Assembly (NCBI GenBank): GCA_022702705.1
Contig: CM040424.1
Coordinates: 75,333,452 to 75,397,451, forward strand
Direction: 5' to 3'
Source of the DNA: Papilionanthe hookeriana x Papilionanthe teres
Taxonomy: Eukaryota; Streptophyta; Magnoliopsida; Asparagales; Orchidaceae
Length of the DNA stretch: 64,000 nucleotides
Of the stretch, positions 21,681-33,800 are shown in pieces. A program made the translations under genes and the position numbers. The notes beneath the pieces are model-generated. The model saw nothing but the letters and a program-made list of their open reading frames with translations, did no database searches and was not told the origin of the DNA. Numbering within the stretch: position 1 is the first letter of the stretch; each line of letters begins with the position of its first letter.

Positions 21681-22589
21681 TTAAGGCTCAACGGTCGTCA
21701 CCTGCTGCCACTCCCCATCCACAGCTTCCTTCCACAAAGTCACGCTATTGTTACCATCAGCCACAGCCAGTATATTCCCAGTCAGGGACCAACTCACCCT
21801 CCAAACAGGCGTCTTAAAGTCCCACAAAACTTTCCCCTGCCATTGATCCCCTTCCTTCCCCACCGTCCATATCACCACCGTCCCATCCTGCGAAGCGCTG
21901 GCGATCGTCGACTTCGGAAGCCCGAGATTGGGAGCCCAAGCCACATCCCTCACCCAGTCCGCATGCATCTGAAGCGCCGGGAAACAATCCATCTTCCAAT
22001 TCCCATTATAGAGCTTCCAAACCTTCACTGTATTGTCGCATCCCCCTGAAGCGAGTTTCTGAACCGGTTCGAGCAGTCCCGAACCGACTAACGCCCCGGG
22101 AGCCAATGCCGGCGCCCATGAGATCGACGTGACGCCAACCGGATGAGCTTGATCGATCCTCGCAGTATCCCAACCTCCATCCGTTCGAGCCGTGAAGACC
22201 GAAATGTTGCCGTCGGACGAACCGCAGGCGAGGCACAGACCGAGCTCATGAGGCGCCCATGCGACAGAATTCACAGAGGATTTGTGCTCGGTGAAAATGT
22301 GAGCTTGAGTCCACTCATCAGGTTTGCTGCCTTCCTTCCATATGATGACGCGGCCGTCGTAGCTGCAAGAGGCGAGCATGGATCCAAACTTGGGGTGAGC
22401 CCATGCGACTTGCCAGACGGGTCCCTGATGGCCGCTTAGCGTTGCGAGCTGTTGGTGCGAAGAGCCGCTGATGCCGATGATCTTGATGGTGGTGTCGGAA
22501 GAGGCTGTGGCCATGCGTTTGCCATAGTAGTCCATGGAGACATCATGTACCACATCTTGGTGTCCCGTTTCTACCTTCTGAGAAGGCAT
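21681..22589 (-). CDS. SEC13: SEC13 WD40 protein (COPII outer coat / nuclear pore)
   Basis: An intact 302-residue frame without introns, the same length as Arabidopsis SEC13 proteins and nearly collinear with them. Landmarks are the N-terminal ETGHQDVVHDVSMDYYGKRM, the WD-type repeats SGHQGPVWQVAWAHPKFGSM, HKSSVNSVAWAPHELGL, HPVGVTSISWAPA and HADWVRDVAWAPNLGLPKST, and the C-terminal WRVSWSLTGNILAVADGNNS. Six blades are expected. In the family, SEC31 supplies a seventh in the COPII cage, and NUP145C/NUP96 does so in the nuclear pore Y complex. The role is ER-to-Golgi vesicle coat assembly and pore scaffolding. TTTCAG lies just before the ATG on the coding strand, so a 5' UTR intron is likely. 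The leader exon was not located with confidence. A donor-like CAG|GTACTT on the minus strand near 27530 is one speculative candidate. Confidence 0.95.
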   Translation of the reverse strand: MPSQKVETGHQDVVHDVSMDYYGKRMATASSDTTIKIIGISGSSHQQLATLSGHQGPVWQVAWAHPKFGSMLASCSYDGRVIIWKEGSKPDEWTQAHIFTEHKSSVNSVAWAPHELGLCLACGSSDGNISVFTARTDGGWDTARIDQAHPVGVTSISWAPALAPGALVGSGLLEPVQKLASGGCDNTVKVWKLYNGNWKMDCFPALQMHADWVRDVAWAPNLGLPKSTIASASQDGTVVIWTVGKEGDQWQGKVLWDFKTPVWRVSWSLTGNILAVADGNNSVTLWKEAVDGEWQQVTTVEP

Positions 22590-23130
22590 TGCTGAAATTC
22601 AGAATAAATGGCTTTACTTTTCAGTAAAAGATAACATGCTAATGCAAAGATTTTCAGACTAAGAAAATGTGCAAATTGCAAAATTAACCATTTCAGAAAA
22701 GCTCATCATATTCAACATTTCACCAACTGTCTCTGACTAATGGAGAAAAAATGAAGTGAATTAGATAAATTTTACTAAATATCGAACTAAAACAAAATTC
22801 AGCTAGAACACTGATGAGATTAAGCCAATGAAAAAGCTAATGGATAATCAAATTGATTTAGAGCTAGGCATATAAAAAGAAAAAAAAAATGGGGGAAAAA
22901 AAAGAGCAAATCAAGGATCTTCAAATAATTATATTGACCTTAAAAATTCTAAGAGGGAAAAAAACTGTGTGAAATGAACATTAAAGTTTTTGAAGATGAA
23001 ATGATATAGCATTATAGTATAAAAGGTAGCTATGGAATAACCAAAGAACTCCACTTTACATCAAAATGATCAAATTAGGTTTGTATCCTTCGTATTGGTA
23101 GTAGAGATGCTTATAAAATAATAAAATATA
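22590..23130. other. Upstream of SEC13: probable 5' UTR intron, AT-rich
   Basis: No coding sequence. The acceptor-like TTTCAG just 5' of the SEC13 ATG suggests this is intronic on the minus strand. Confidence 0.4.
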
Positions 23131-23395
23131 GTGATGTTTACATACACAGCGCCCGAAACATTGCTATTTACAAATCTAGCACCCTCTTTCATCCGCTTTT
23201 CAAATTCTCACTCAAATCTCAAAATTGATGATAGAACTCCAACACATAATTTTCATTTTTATCAAATTTATCAATGATTTGATTGCGACATGTGTAAATA
23301 CATCAGTATGATAGTTTAAAAATATCGCATGGGTACTAGATTTTGTAGATAACAATGTTTTGGGTGATATGTATGTAATTATCCCTAAAATATAA
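23131..23395. mobile_element. Foldback element, family 1 (diverged)
   Basis: The left arm is GTTTACATACACAGCGCCCG, then ATTTACAAATCTAGCACC. The right arm has TGTAAATACATCAGTATG and ATATGTATGTAATTATCC. It is more diverged than other copies, but order and spacing match. Confidence 0.55.
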
Positions 23396-24163
23396 TTAAA
23401 ACGAAGCTTATTGATGTATTAATTTCATATATGGCATAGTTAATAAAGATGTTTGTAAAAAAATAAAGCATGATCTAAGCAAAGCATATTGAAGAATAAT
23501 TTTCATATATGGCATAGTTCAGATCACTTCAAATTTTTACCATAATGATTGGAAAGATGAAACGGTAGAAGAAATGTTTAAAAGATAAAAAGGTTTTAAG
23601 ATTGGAAAAAATAAAAACTAATTGTACAATCTGCAATTTCAATGGGAGATATATACCACATAATAGTATAAAAACATAAAATGGTGGATGCATGTGATGG
23701 GTTTTAATAACATGGATTATTTTATAAAGAAGAAGAACAAATGTAGATATAGAGGAGGATATAGAACTTCGAAAAAAAAATTTAATGATTTAAATGAAGT
23801 TAGAGTGTGCCAACAATATACTTTGATAAGAGAATATTATAGACTTAATATTATACAATTAAATAAATTAAATACATTTTATAAATATGACTTTTGAGTT
23901 GTTAAAAAAGCTATTGATAGTGAAGTTAGCTAACGACAATGGGAATGCAATATGGCAAGCAAAAAAAAATTCAGTAAAAATAGGTTAAAAATGACTATTT
24001 TATGGAAAAGCCAGGTATATACATTCTTACCAAAGGTGAATGATATGCTACAACATACAAATTCCTGTGGACCCATAGATACGGCATGACATGTGCTTTT
24101 ATTTTAACATGTGTCAAATATTAAAAATCATGAATAAAAATACTGCTAACATGAAATTATTAG
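23396..24163. other. AT-rich DNA, no feature recognised
   Basis: A 69-codon frame at 23688-23897 has no motif and is low-complexity. It is not called. Confidence 0.5.
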
Positions 24164-24174
24164 ATTGAAAGATA

Positions 24175-24280
24175 CAACAACAACAACATCTACAACAACA
24201 AAGCCTTAATCCCACTAAGTGGTGTCGGCTACATGAATCCTTTTTCTCTATTGCGTCCTGTCGTATTTTCATTTAATTCT
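24175..24280 (-). mobile_element. 3'-terminal RTE-type LINE fragment with 11-bp target duplication
   Basis: About 106 bp matching only the 3' end of the RTE elements in this window, on the minus strand: TTCATGTAGCCGACACCACT, then TAGTGGGATTAAGGCTTTG, then a (GTT)n-type tail. It is flanked by ATTGAAAGATA at 24164-24174 and 24281-24291. The exact direct repeat marks an independent, strongly 5'-truncated insertion. Confidence 0.8.
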
Positions 24281-24291
24281 ATTGAAAGATA

Positions 24292-25424
24292 AATCTTCAA
24301 AATAATAAAAACAAAAGTGAACTTAGACTCAGTTGCTCATCAGCCCAATTGATTAAAGTTCAAACTATTATAAATTTTATGTAATTATAGTATTTTTTTA
24401 AAAAATAAATTAAACTAATCGACTCGAAAATTCTCATCATCATCATCATCACAAATCAAAAAAGTTTAATTTCCTTCATTATCTTCTTCATTATCCCCTA
24501 AATTATATTTTCAGTATCAGTGTCACCATCTCCATATTCAATTGCAGCAATATTAAAACTGAAGTTTCATTTGCTTTGCTTTTAAATTGCTCTACAACAT
24601 TGTAGTTTGTTTTATTAAACATTAATGAATTTTGTTATAGAACTCCATTAAAAATATTCTTCAACGATAATCAATTCATTACCTTTATTCAACTCATCAT
24701 TTATTTTTTCTATTAAATATTAATTAGCATCACCTGTATCAGTTGAAGGAATAAGGCCAATAATGTCATTATAGTTGTACTTTAGAATCAAGATCCTATT
24801 ATATTTCACATAAACTAAATCACTGAAATGATCATGATCTATCCTGCATCTTCTTTTGCTATGAAACTGCAATTAAATTATATTAAAATTATTAAATATA
24901 AAGTTTCATGTTAATAATCAATACACAATATGAAGCCGAACAAGATGGGACAAGGCATCATAAACTTAAAAACTTAATAATAAGTATATATACAAATTTC
25001 TAAATCCAAAACCACCCAAATTAAATAGCACTCTATAAAAGCTATGTCTCATTCAATAGTACCCGGACATAGCGCAAAAAGTACGAGCCAGTTAAACCCT
25101 CTATGCTACAAGATGATAATAGTCGATGACTGAGTCATTATTTTGCACTATTGACATGTATGGGAGTCATAGCTACCAAGGATAAGATGATGGTGAATAG
25201 ACCTAGGCGATAGATATGTAACAAAACTAATAGAAAATGCACCCGTGAGATGAGAAAATAAACTTGATGTTGAAGTATTATAAAGAAAAGTGATGAAATT
25301 TAATAATACAAGAATAGAAATTTGCAAGATAAATATTTGCGCGATATTGGATAAATCACTTATAGAAAGATCAAAAGAATGATCAGTAAATGAGAATTAA
25401 AAGAAACCTCAACAACTGAGAAAA
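24292..25424. other. AT-rich DNA with short (ATC)n tract
   Basis: A short ATC run lies at about 24434-24452. No gene is recognised. Confidence 0.5.
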
Positions 25425-26860
25425 GGCTAATACAACAACAACAAAGCAATAATCCCAATACGTGGGGCCGGCTGCATGAATCCATTTTCTCCATTGCATT
25501 CTATTTAGAGTCATATACTCATTTAGTTCTAATACATTAAGATCATTTTTTATACAATTAGCCCACGTCTTCCTAGGTCTACCTCTGCCTTTCTTAACAC
25601 AAGTCGACTCTAAAACATCTACTTTCCTACTTGGATCACCATATGGTCGACGTTGAATGTGACCAAACCATCTAAGACGACTATCTCTAATTTTGTCCAC
25701 CAATGGAGCTACACCAACCCTATCATGGATATAATCATTTCACATTTTGTCTCCAAGTGTAAAGCCATTCATCCACCTAATCATTCTCATCTCGGCAACA
25801 TTTAACTTAGTATTATGCTTCTCCTTTAAAGGCCAACATTCAGCGCCATAGAGCATTGCAGGTCTCACCACCGTCTTATAAAATTTTCCTTTTAGTCTGA
25901 GTGGTACTTTTCTACCACACAAAAGGCCCGAAGCATTCTTCCACTTCAACCAACCAATTTGAATTCTACTATTAACATCCTCATCTATATCACCATCGCT
26001 TTGAATAACAAACCCGAGATATTTAAATCGTTCACACCTTTTAATAATTTGATAGCCCAAAATTACACTTCTATCACTAGAGCTACTACTACTAAAATTA
26101 TATACCATGTATTCAGTTTTAGTTCTACTCAAATGAAGGCCTTTAGACTCCAGTGTAGACCTCCATAATTCAAGTTTTTCCTGGGTTTTTTCTCTCGTCT
26201 TATCCACAAGAAGGATATCATTAGCAAAAAACATACACCAAGGTACATCCTCCTGTAAATGACCAGTAAGACCATCCATAACTAAAGCAAAAAGATATGG
26301 GCTTAAAGTCGATCCTTGATGTAATCAAACATAAATAGGAAAATATTTTGTCAATCCTCCTTCAGTTCGAACACAATTAATAACTCTAGTATAAATATCT
26401 TTAATCACTTGAATATAAATCATATCAAAACATTTCTTCTCAAAAACTCTCCAAAGGATATCTCTTGGAACTTTATCGTAAGTTTTTTCTAAATCAATAA
26501 AAATCAAATGTAGATCCCCCTTATTATCTCTAAACTTCTCCATCAAACCCCTCAATAAATGTACAGCTTCCATAGTGGGCCTGCCCGGCATAAATCCAAA
26601 TTTATTATGAGAATTATTGCGCCTTAACCTATGTTCAATTACCCTCTCCCATAATTTTAAAGTATGACACATCAACTTAATTCCTCTATAATTGGCACAC
26701 TCTTGTGCATCCCCTTTATTCTTTAAAATGGAGACCAATATACTCTTCCTCCACTCCTCAGGCATCTTTTTAGCTGTTAAAATAATATTAAAGAGTTTGG
26801 TAAGCAAGAAGCTCCCAAATCTCCCAAATATTTCCACACTTCTATTGGAACAAATTAATG
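25425..26860 (-). mobile_element. 5'-truncated RTE-clade non-LTR retrotransposon
   Basis: Three minus-strand frames (26885-26325, 26279-25740, 25703-25383), broken by a stop and a small shift, read as the C-terminal part of an RTE-type reverse transcriptase. Landmarks are KKMPEEWRKSILVSILKNKG, CANYRGIKLMCHT, NKFGFMPGRPTMEAVHLLRG, the catalytic box FANDILLVD (usual form FADD), AMLYGAECWPLKE, RLRWFGHIQRRP and KKGRGRPRKTW. The 3' end has the family's GGATTATTGCTTTGTTGTTG tail. Asp to Asn in the catalytic box plus the stops make it inactive. The endonuclease domain is missing, as expected from 5' truncation during target-primed reverse transcription. Confidence 0.88.
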
Positions 26861-27827
26861 TTAAAAAATCCTTCAAGGAAATCAACAGTACAATGGTAAT
26901 AAGTTTAGATCTAAAAAATCACATAATTCAAATGCACAAACAAAAACTAGGATATAAATTTTCAAAGAATTCATGGAAGTGCAACAACGACGCAATCCAA
27001 AACTTAAACATAAAAATCAACTAGTTCTATGAATAATATAAATTCATAGAGAGAACCAATTTGATCAACCACAAGCAAAATAGCATTAATAATATGCAAT
27101 ATACACTATTAAAATCATTATGTATGATGTAATACATGATACCAACATCAACAATCTATCCTTCACACAAATATGATTTCAAAGGCTAAATCTTAATGTA
27201 ATCAAGGTCAAATAGAAACACTAAACCATAGCAGAGCTTACTTTGTAACAAGTTTCACAAAAATATCATATGATACATCAACTTGACAACATAATTACTC
27301 ATTTACGCCCAATTCTGCATTGCAAACAAATAGATGAACCAAGAGAGAACGATAATAACCGATTGATGATAAAATATATAGATCTAGAATTGGGGTGGGA
27401 GATAGTGGGACGGATGGCGATAAGTATTTAGGAGCCATCGACATATGAGAAGACGAACAAATAAAACGGATGGTTCTTTGTTTTTCCAATGGAATTGAGC
27501 CTGCGCGATTGGTCAAGGAAAGCAAAAAGTACCTGGATCAGCGAACAGCGGAATTACATAATCAGAAAAACGGAGAAAAAAGTGTAAGCTAAACCGGCGT
27601 TTCAATATAATAGGATGTTTGATAGCAAGATTTGAACAGGATTCGAGCAAGATAACTTAAATACTTCCAAAGGTAGAATTCACAAACTAAAATCCAACAT
27701 AATTCTAGATCCCGTTTCTCTCCCTTTGAATCCGTGACACAATCATTCAGAAAGCTATTAAAAAAATAATCATTCAATTAAATTTACAAATTAAAAAAAA
27801 AATCAACAAAAATCAACTCTAGGGGCC
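26861..27827. other. Intergenic DNA, no gene recognised
   Basis: AT-rich, becoming less so near 27300-27560. No coding signature. On the minus strand this could include leader sequence of SEC13, but nothing proves it. Confidence 0.35.
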
Positions 27828-28245
27828 TGTCTGATAACGGATTTAGGGCAGGACTTAACCTAAATCTTGTCAGACGGTCATTCTAGACAAATAGAGCCGC
27901 AGATTTGACAAATCCGGATTTCACGGATTTCGGCCATAATCCCGAGTTTACTAAATCCCCTGCATCGGCGACTTTAGTAAATCCATGACGAACTTTCGCG
28001 CGAAAAGGAAGATGTGAAGTTACCTTTCGGTAGTAACAGAGCGGAAAGAGCGGAAAGAAAGGAACTCGCGATCCCGTCGTCGCCTTCCCTGTTATCTCTG
28101 ATCGCGACTGTATCGTGAGGGTTTGGTCACGAAGGAGATAGCTTAGGGCGAAACCAGGAAGCCGGTAGCGGGGGATTGAAGCACGCGAGGGTTTCGGGTA
28201 GAGAGGGGAAAGGGCTTCGGACAAAGAGGAGATAGGTTCAGATTT
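27828..28245. other. GC-rich segment, possibly a foldback-element payload
   Basis: Begins GGGCCTGTCTGATAACGG, close to the GTCTGTTTGG element ends. It contains CCCGTCGTCGCCTTCCC and GACTGTATCGTGAGGGTTTG, words also present in the leader of the gag-only element near 12660-12800. A 113-codon minus-strand frame has no recognisable domain. Confidence 0.35.
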
Positions 28246-28278
28246 TATTTTATTTTTTATTTAAGTTAATTAATAAAC

Positions 28279-28280
<2 letters not shown>

Positions 28281-28332
<52 letters not shown>
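28281..28332. repeat. (AT)n microsatellite
   Basis: About 26 perfect AT units. Confidence 0.95.
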
Positions 28333-28335
<3 letters not shown>

Positions 28336-30272
28336 CTAATATTTATGCAATCTTACATTAAAATTTTGATTTTTATGAAGATAACAACCAACTTATCTCA
28401 CTAAATCCACATTATAAATAAGTGTTTTATTTCTAAAAATCAGAATTTTGTTATGATATATTTAAATGCATGAGAATTAATAAATAATTAATTAATAGAT
28501 TATTAAACTAATAATGATTAAATAAATTTTAGTATAATAATAGTTAATTAATGAATAAAAAATAATTTAACTTTTAAGTATTCTTAATTAATATAAATTA
28601 TAACTAATTAATGCAAAATTAGTTTTAATTTATGATTTAATAAGTAATTAGTTTGATACTTTTAAATTAATAATTATCTTAGTAAAATATTAGTTATTAA
28701 TTAGCATAATTAGAAGTAAATTGAAATTATTTTAATTAAATTTAATAATTTAGTTTCTATTTTAGTAAATAATAATATTTTTTTTCTAATAAACATTTAA
28801 ATCATAGAAGATAGAGGTGGCCGAGTCGGGACACCATGGACTAGTCATCCCAAGCTACTATGACCTCTACCTCATCGTGAAGGTGGTCGACCCAATACAT
28901 TCAAAAATCCTTTGTCAACTCGTCAAAGGGGACCTCGGTAGCCCTAAAGTCAAATGAACGACACTCTATCTTATGACTGCAGGTTGAGTTCCAAAAGACG
29001 GGACTTATACCGGCCGAAGTAGTGCAAATGCTGCTGAAAAAAGAGAGGAAATGGATGTTCAGCTACAAAACTGGAATCGCTCCCAACAAAAAAAATAAAT
29101 TTATACCCCGTATAGGTCAGGGAATCTTCAAAGGACCTAATCGCACTATAGAACCACCTAAGTAGAAATTAGGTCGATTGAGTTGGAAAAGTACGAAGAC
29201 TTCTCCTCGAGACATACAAATGATGCAATTATTTAAAGCGGTTCTTAGATATTGTTGAGACCCTATTAATTATGACTTGGGATATAACAAATGAATGCAA
29301 CCCGTTTTAAAACTGGTTAAATGCCATACAAGAAAGTAAATGTGTAATTTTTGAAAATCCAAACAATTTTAATCCTAAAGTTTAGATTATCTCAATCTTT
29401 TATGATTATGATTGTTTTATAGAAAAATTTTCAATTTTACCGTCATAGAGAGCCTAAATTATATTTTTCATGGTATCTCAGATAATTAAGAAATAAACGC
29501 GGAAAACAATCTGAGCATAAAAAAATGTCATAAATGTGAGGAAATAAGTCAAATATAAAATAATAAAAGTTTACTGTGAGACACTGCATAAGAAAAAAGT
29601 AGTCTGACGCCGCATAAGTACGCACCTTTCCTAATCCTATATATCAATGAGATTTATAATTAAGATACGAGACACGAGCAAACAACTCTTAGTCCTCATC
29701 ATGTGGTTTCGCCTGTCTTGCATCTCAGAATCCATGCCTATACTTTATTTATAATATAGACTCTTTTTATGACTCTAAAAAGTACAAAGGAAAAAACCTG
29801 CAAGAAAAAAGTGTTAGAGGGAAAGCCAGCAAACAAGCAACGTATAACGAGCCGTGTCTTTTTATTATGGGAGCCGTGTCATTTTATTGATTATATATAT
29901 ATGCACGGATCTCTGCACAAGAATGTCTTAATATAATACCTTGCATATTAAGTCTGCAAGCACAGAAAAAAATACAAAAGTGACGCTTTGCTAGACAATC
30001 AAACTAGCAGAAAATAACAGCCAGAGAAATCGAAAATACTACCTAGCACTCTAGTCATAGCCTAACACATCATCTAACGAGGAGTGTTCTAACCAACATC
30101 TAAGTGCTCAGGGTAAAGTCTTCGGGTACGTATGACATTAACGGAGTCACCGACTAACCCCATCCCAAGGATCCAATTGATCTAAAGTTTGTCACCCATG
30201 ATGAACTTTTGAAAAGAATTGGCCTTACATATGATCTAACTTGTACATTCATATTTTAAAATTTATTGCGGA
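28333..30272. other. Repeat-like intergenic DNA, unassigned
   Basis: 28333-28800 is extremely AT-rich. 28810-29230 is of higher complexity (CGAGTCGGGACACCATGG and following) and may be an old retroelement piece, but no domain could be read. 29830-29890 has a short direct repeat, GAGCCGTGTC(T/A)TTTTATT. No gene. Confidence 0.4.
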
Positions 30273-30492
30273 TGTAGGGCTCGTTTGAGACAGTTTCTAA
30301 GTGTTGTGGCGTTTTTGAAAATGCTGCATAACCATTTGGTTCGCGCGTTTTTGAAAACGATGTCTGCCGCGTTTGGATTTTTTACACTAAACGCAGGCCG
30401 CGGGTCAACCTCCGCAGTCGACCCGCAGGCTGCGTTTCAGGATAAGCTGCTTATCCTGAAACGCACCAGCTGCCCCAAACAGACCCGTAATA
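30273..30492. mobile_element. Short foldback element with GGGTCTGTTTG-type ends
   Basis: The left end GGGCTCGTTTGAGACAGTTT and the right end, reverse complemented, GGGTCTGTTTGGGGCAGCTG are inverted repeats. The interior is GC-rich and contains CAGGATAAGCTGCTTATCCT, a near-perfect palindrome. No coding capacity. Confidence 0.55.
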
Positions 30493-30496
30493 AATA

Positions 30497-30498
<2 letters not shown>

Positions 30499-30549
<51 letters not shown>
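30499..30549. repeat. (AT)n microsatellite
   Basis: About 25 AT units directly after the foldback element. Confidence 0.95.
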
Positions 30550-30554
<5 letters not shown>

Positions 30555-30814
30555 AAGGTAGGGGCCATTAAAGACAGATTCATAATATGCATGAGTGACA
30601 CAAGTTAGATCCCTTGGATCCATACCATGATCATAATCGTGTCAATCTTGATGTTTTAACTTGGTTTGCTTCCCAGGATCGACCCGACAAGCAATGCTCG
30701 TTAAGACATCATAACATCATACCCGACACGGTGTCACTCACATATCAAGCTTGAGTCGCTATCCATACATGCGTATAAATGCAAATGCAAACATTCATGT
30801 GGTAAAAGTGGTGA

Positions 30815-31355
30815 GAAGTGTGTCGTGGAGGCAGTGACTTAAGAGCAGACGTGTCGTGGAGGTAGTGACCAGATGGTGTTTCATGGAGGCAGTGACTCGC
30901 AAGGGTGGGCGTGTCATGAAGGCAATGTCTCAAACAAATGGGTGTGCCGTAGAGGCAGTGACTTGGAAGGGTAGACATGTCGTGGTTAGCAGTGACCCGA
31001 AAGGTAGGCGTGTCGTGGAGGTAGCGACTCAAAGGAATGGGTGTGTCGTGATGACAATGATCCGAAAAGATGGGCATGTCGTGGAGACAACGACCCAAAT
31101 GAATGGGTGTGTTGTAGAGGTAGTGAACCGAAAGGTGGATGTGCCATGAAGACAACCCAAAAAAATGGGTATGTCGTTGAGGCAATGATCAACAAAGGTG
31201 GGCGTGCCGTGGAGGCAGCGACCAGAAGAATGGGCCTGTCGTGGAAGAAGTGGCTCGAAAGGGTGAGCGTGACGTGGAGACAGCAACCCAAAGGACTGGT
31301 GTATCGTGGAGGTAGTGACCCGAAGGGTGGATGTGTCATGGAGGCAGTGACTGCA
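30815..31355. repeat. Degenerate minisatellite, about 33-bp unit, about 16 units
   Basis: Unit consensus is roughly TGTCGTGGAGGCAGTGAC followed by CCGAAAGGTGGGCG. In places CAAAGGAATGGGTG replaces the second half every other unit, giving a 66-bp higher-order pattern. Because 33 is a multiple of three, frames stay open on both strands. The minus-strand frame at 30986-31702 has an 11-residue repeat of the type SLPPRHTHPFG. There is no start, splice or domain evidence for a protein. Confidence 0.75.
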
Positions 31356-33399
31356 AAAAGTGTCCTACGATAGTCTGACGTGGTATCGTAAGAAGAGAAG
31401 GTGATGTAATTCTCACCGGGGAGAATTACATACCATACTGGGTAGGCTTGATGTGCAAGCTGCCCGATCACATGATGTGTGAATGTGTAGAAAAAGTGTA
31501 TGAGGACACAAATCCAAATGCACACAACCTCAAGCATACAAGTCATAAATATGCAAGATATCATACGAACAAACACACAAGAGTGTATAAGTGTAGGTGC
31601 GTATATACAGAATGTGATGCACCGTAACATCATGTCACGAGATGAGCATGAAAGGTCGTGCCAAAGAGAGACATAACCACCCATATGGGGGAACATGCTC
31701 ATGGATGCACAACTAACTGAGTGGTGTGATTGTACTCAAGCAAACATTGTGAAACAAGCATGTAATGATGCAACATTTTGGTAGGTCAGAACGATCAGAC
31801 TGGTGGGACCGAACAGACGTGTTGATGAAAGATATCAATTGATCTGATTGGGCCGGTGCGGCCGATCGTATGAGTTGACAAAAGGTTGTTGGTCATGCTG
31901 ATCAAGCGAGTTGACGGAACATATCGATCAGTCTGATCAGGCAGGTGTAGTCAATCGGACAAATCGATAAAAGATTGTCGGCCACATCCAATCGAGCTAG
32001 TGGGGCTGGTCGGGCGAGGCGATGAAACACATGAAAAAAATCGATAATCTTATGTATGTTTTGAATAATCCATGCTCGACATACAAAACAATGCAAATGA
32101 GATCTGATCATCTTTAGTTATAAAGCTGACTCGTCCTGATGAACTCACAGTTCACCCTGAGGGTTGTCAATGGAGCAAAGTAAGAGACTCTACAAGGCAA
32201 CAGTGGATCACAGTTTGCCCGACCTGAAGAAACTTCATTGGAAAAGTATTTGCGGTGTAGGGAGCGTCAAACTGATGGGTCTTTCCATTCTTTACGCCCA
32301 AATGACGGATTTCGCTCCCCACCTTCATAGGAAAGAATTCACAGGTGCAAACACGGGGTTATGACGACCCCGAACATTAAGACTTTGTGCTAGAAAGGAA
32401 AAATGTAGGTTTTGTTCACGGGAAACATAAGGGATCGCAAAAGCACCTAACTTATGGGGATTCCTCTAAGAAATAAACGATCAATCGAAATGTGTATGGC
32501 CGGGCCGACCGATATCGCACATCCAATCGGACCGTGCGATAATGAGCGATTGATTGAAGCGAATCGGGTGGCCGGTCAGACCCACCTGGTGTGGGCAACC
32601 AAACCCACGATACCTAGAAAAATCTATTCCGAGGTCGGCTAAGAAAGGAAATGCAAAGTGTTTGAGGAGTTTCACCTATGCAACTTGATCGAAGTGTTTC
32701 TTGTCATAGGAGGGAGCTCTCCTCGCCAGAGAGGGTGATGAAGCGTGCTCTTTGCTTTCCCGAACTGTCGACATCAGAACCACATCTCAATGTACCTCCA
32801 TAATATGTACAATATTTCTCTTGTTGTCAGGTGGTTGCTTTTTGTGTTACAGGCTTCTTCAGCTTTCCGGCTTTGATTAAATATTTGATTAGGCTTCGGA
32901 GGTGTCGAAATTTTTCAATATCATGATTGTAGTCATTAGGGTATGCACAATATTTGTTTGGGTCCGAGAGATACGCTCTTACTTTCATTGGGTCGTCTTC
33001 TTGAAATAAGTTTTATTTTGGATGGCCTCTACTATCTGGACTATCGAGACACTCTGAGAAGCCTGCCTAGAGATATCATATGCGGGTGGCAGTCGCTCCT
33101 TATATCGAGTCGTCCATGGTGTGAACTATTTAGCTTAGTTTTCTTTATAGTGGTCTCTATCGGTCACCTGATTATCCGAGTTTCACAGTGGCTCTTCGAA
33201 GAGAGTTTGAGTAAGAGGATGAGGGTTGTGTTCTCGACTTAAAATCTCCTCCATGGGTTTTTCTCTTTGGGGAATGACAGGAGTTGTACTCTTCAAAGCA
33301 ATTTCCATATTTGGTTATTGGGTAGCTAATGTCTTCTGTCAATATATGGTTATTGGCTAGCTAATGTCGTCGGTTGTTGTAGATCCAATACATATTGAA
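31356..33399. other. Repeat-rich region with hairpin and degenerate GATC-rich repeats
   Basis: A perfect 11-bp hairpin (ATGTAATTCTC arms at 31404-31414 and 31421-31431). 31780-32010 contains degenerate repeats of GATCAGTCTGATCAGGC and GGTGYGGYCGATCG words. Similar words recur near 32495-32590. A near-duplicated phrase with TATTGG(G/C)TAGCTAATGTC lies at 33310-33370. Probably old LTR-element sequence. No gene is read. Confidence 0.35.
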
Positions 33400-33800
33400 A
33401 TGGTCATTCCTTCATCAAATGTGTGATGAAGGCGAACATATCATTTTCTTCTGCAAATGGGCGATGAAGGAGCACAAGATTTCACTCTATCCTAGACGAA
33501 GCTGCAGGAGGGTCTACGAGTACTTTTGGGGTTTTTGCTCGCCGATGAAAGTGCGATGAACATTCACTTACATATCTGCGGACAAAGTGATCATCAGTAA
33601 TCCATTGAATCACCTGATGGTCGAGTTCCTCAGTGCAATGAAGAAGAGTTGAAATTTTAGTCTGTCATTGATCTTGAGAAGACATACTAAAAAAATTAAC
33701 TCAAATGAAGCCATGTGATCGACTGGGTTCATACGTCCCTTATAAGATTCAATCACTGAAATATTGAATTGTTCTGTTGGTTTCATATCGAAGATTGACC
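33400..33800 (-). pseudogene. Probable gypsy gag remnant
   Basis: Minus-strand translation across breaks gives IESYKGRMNPVDHMASFELI and a following RNSTIR.FNGLL. This resembles the gypsy gag pattern EPYDGTTDPEDHV..F...M followed by KGPARRWFNSL. It is short and badly degraded, so only a tentative call. Confidence 0.35.

Noticed and set aside
21814..22439. Frames overlapping SEC13 on both strands
   Set aside because: SEC13 is read end to end with family motifs; these are shadows.
30856..31373. Plus-strand frames over the minisatellite as a repeat protein
   Set aside because: The unit is 33 bp, so several frames stay open at once. There is no start context, splice site or domain.
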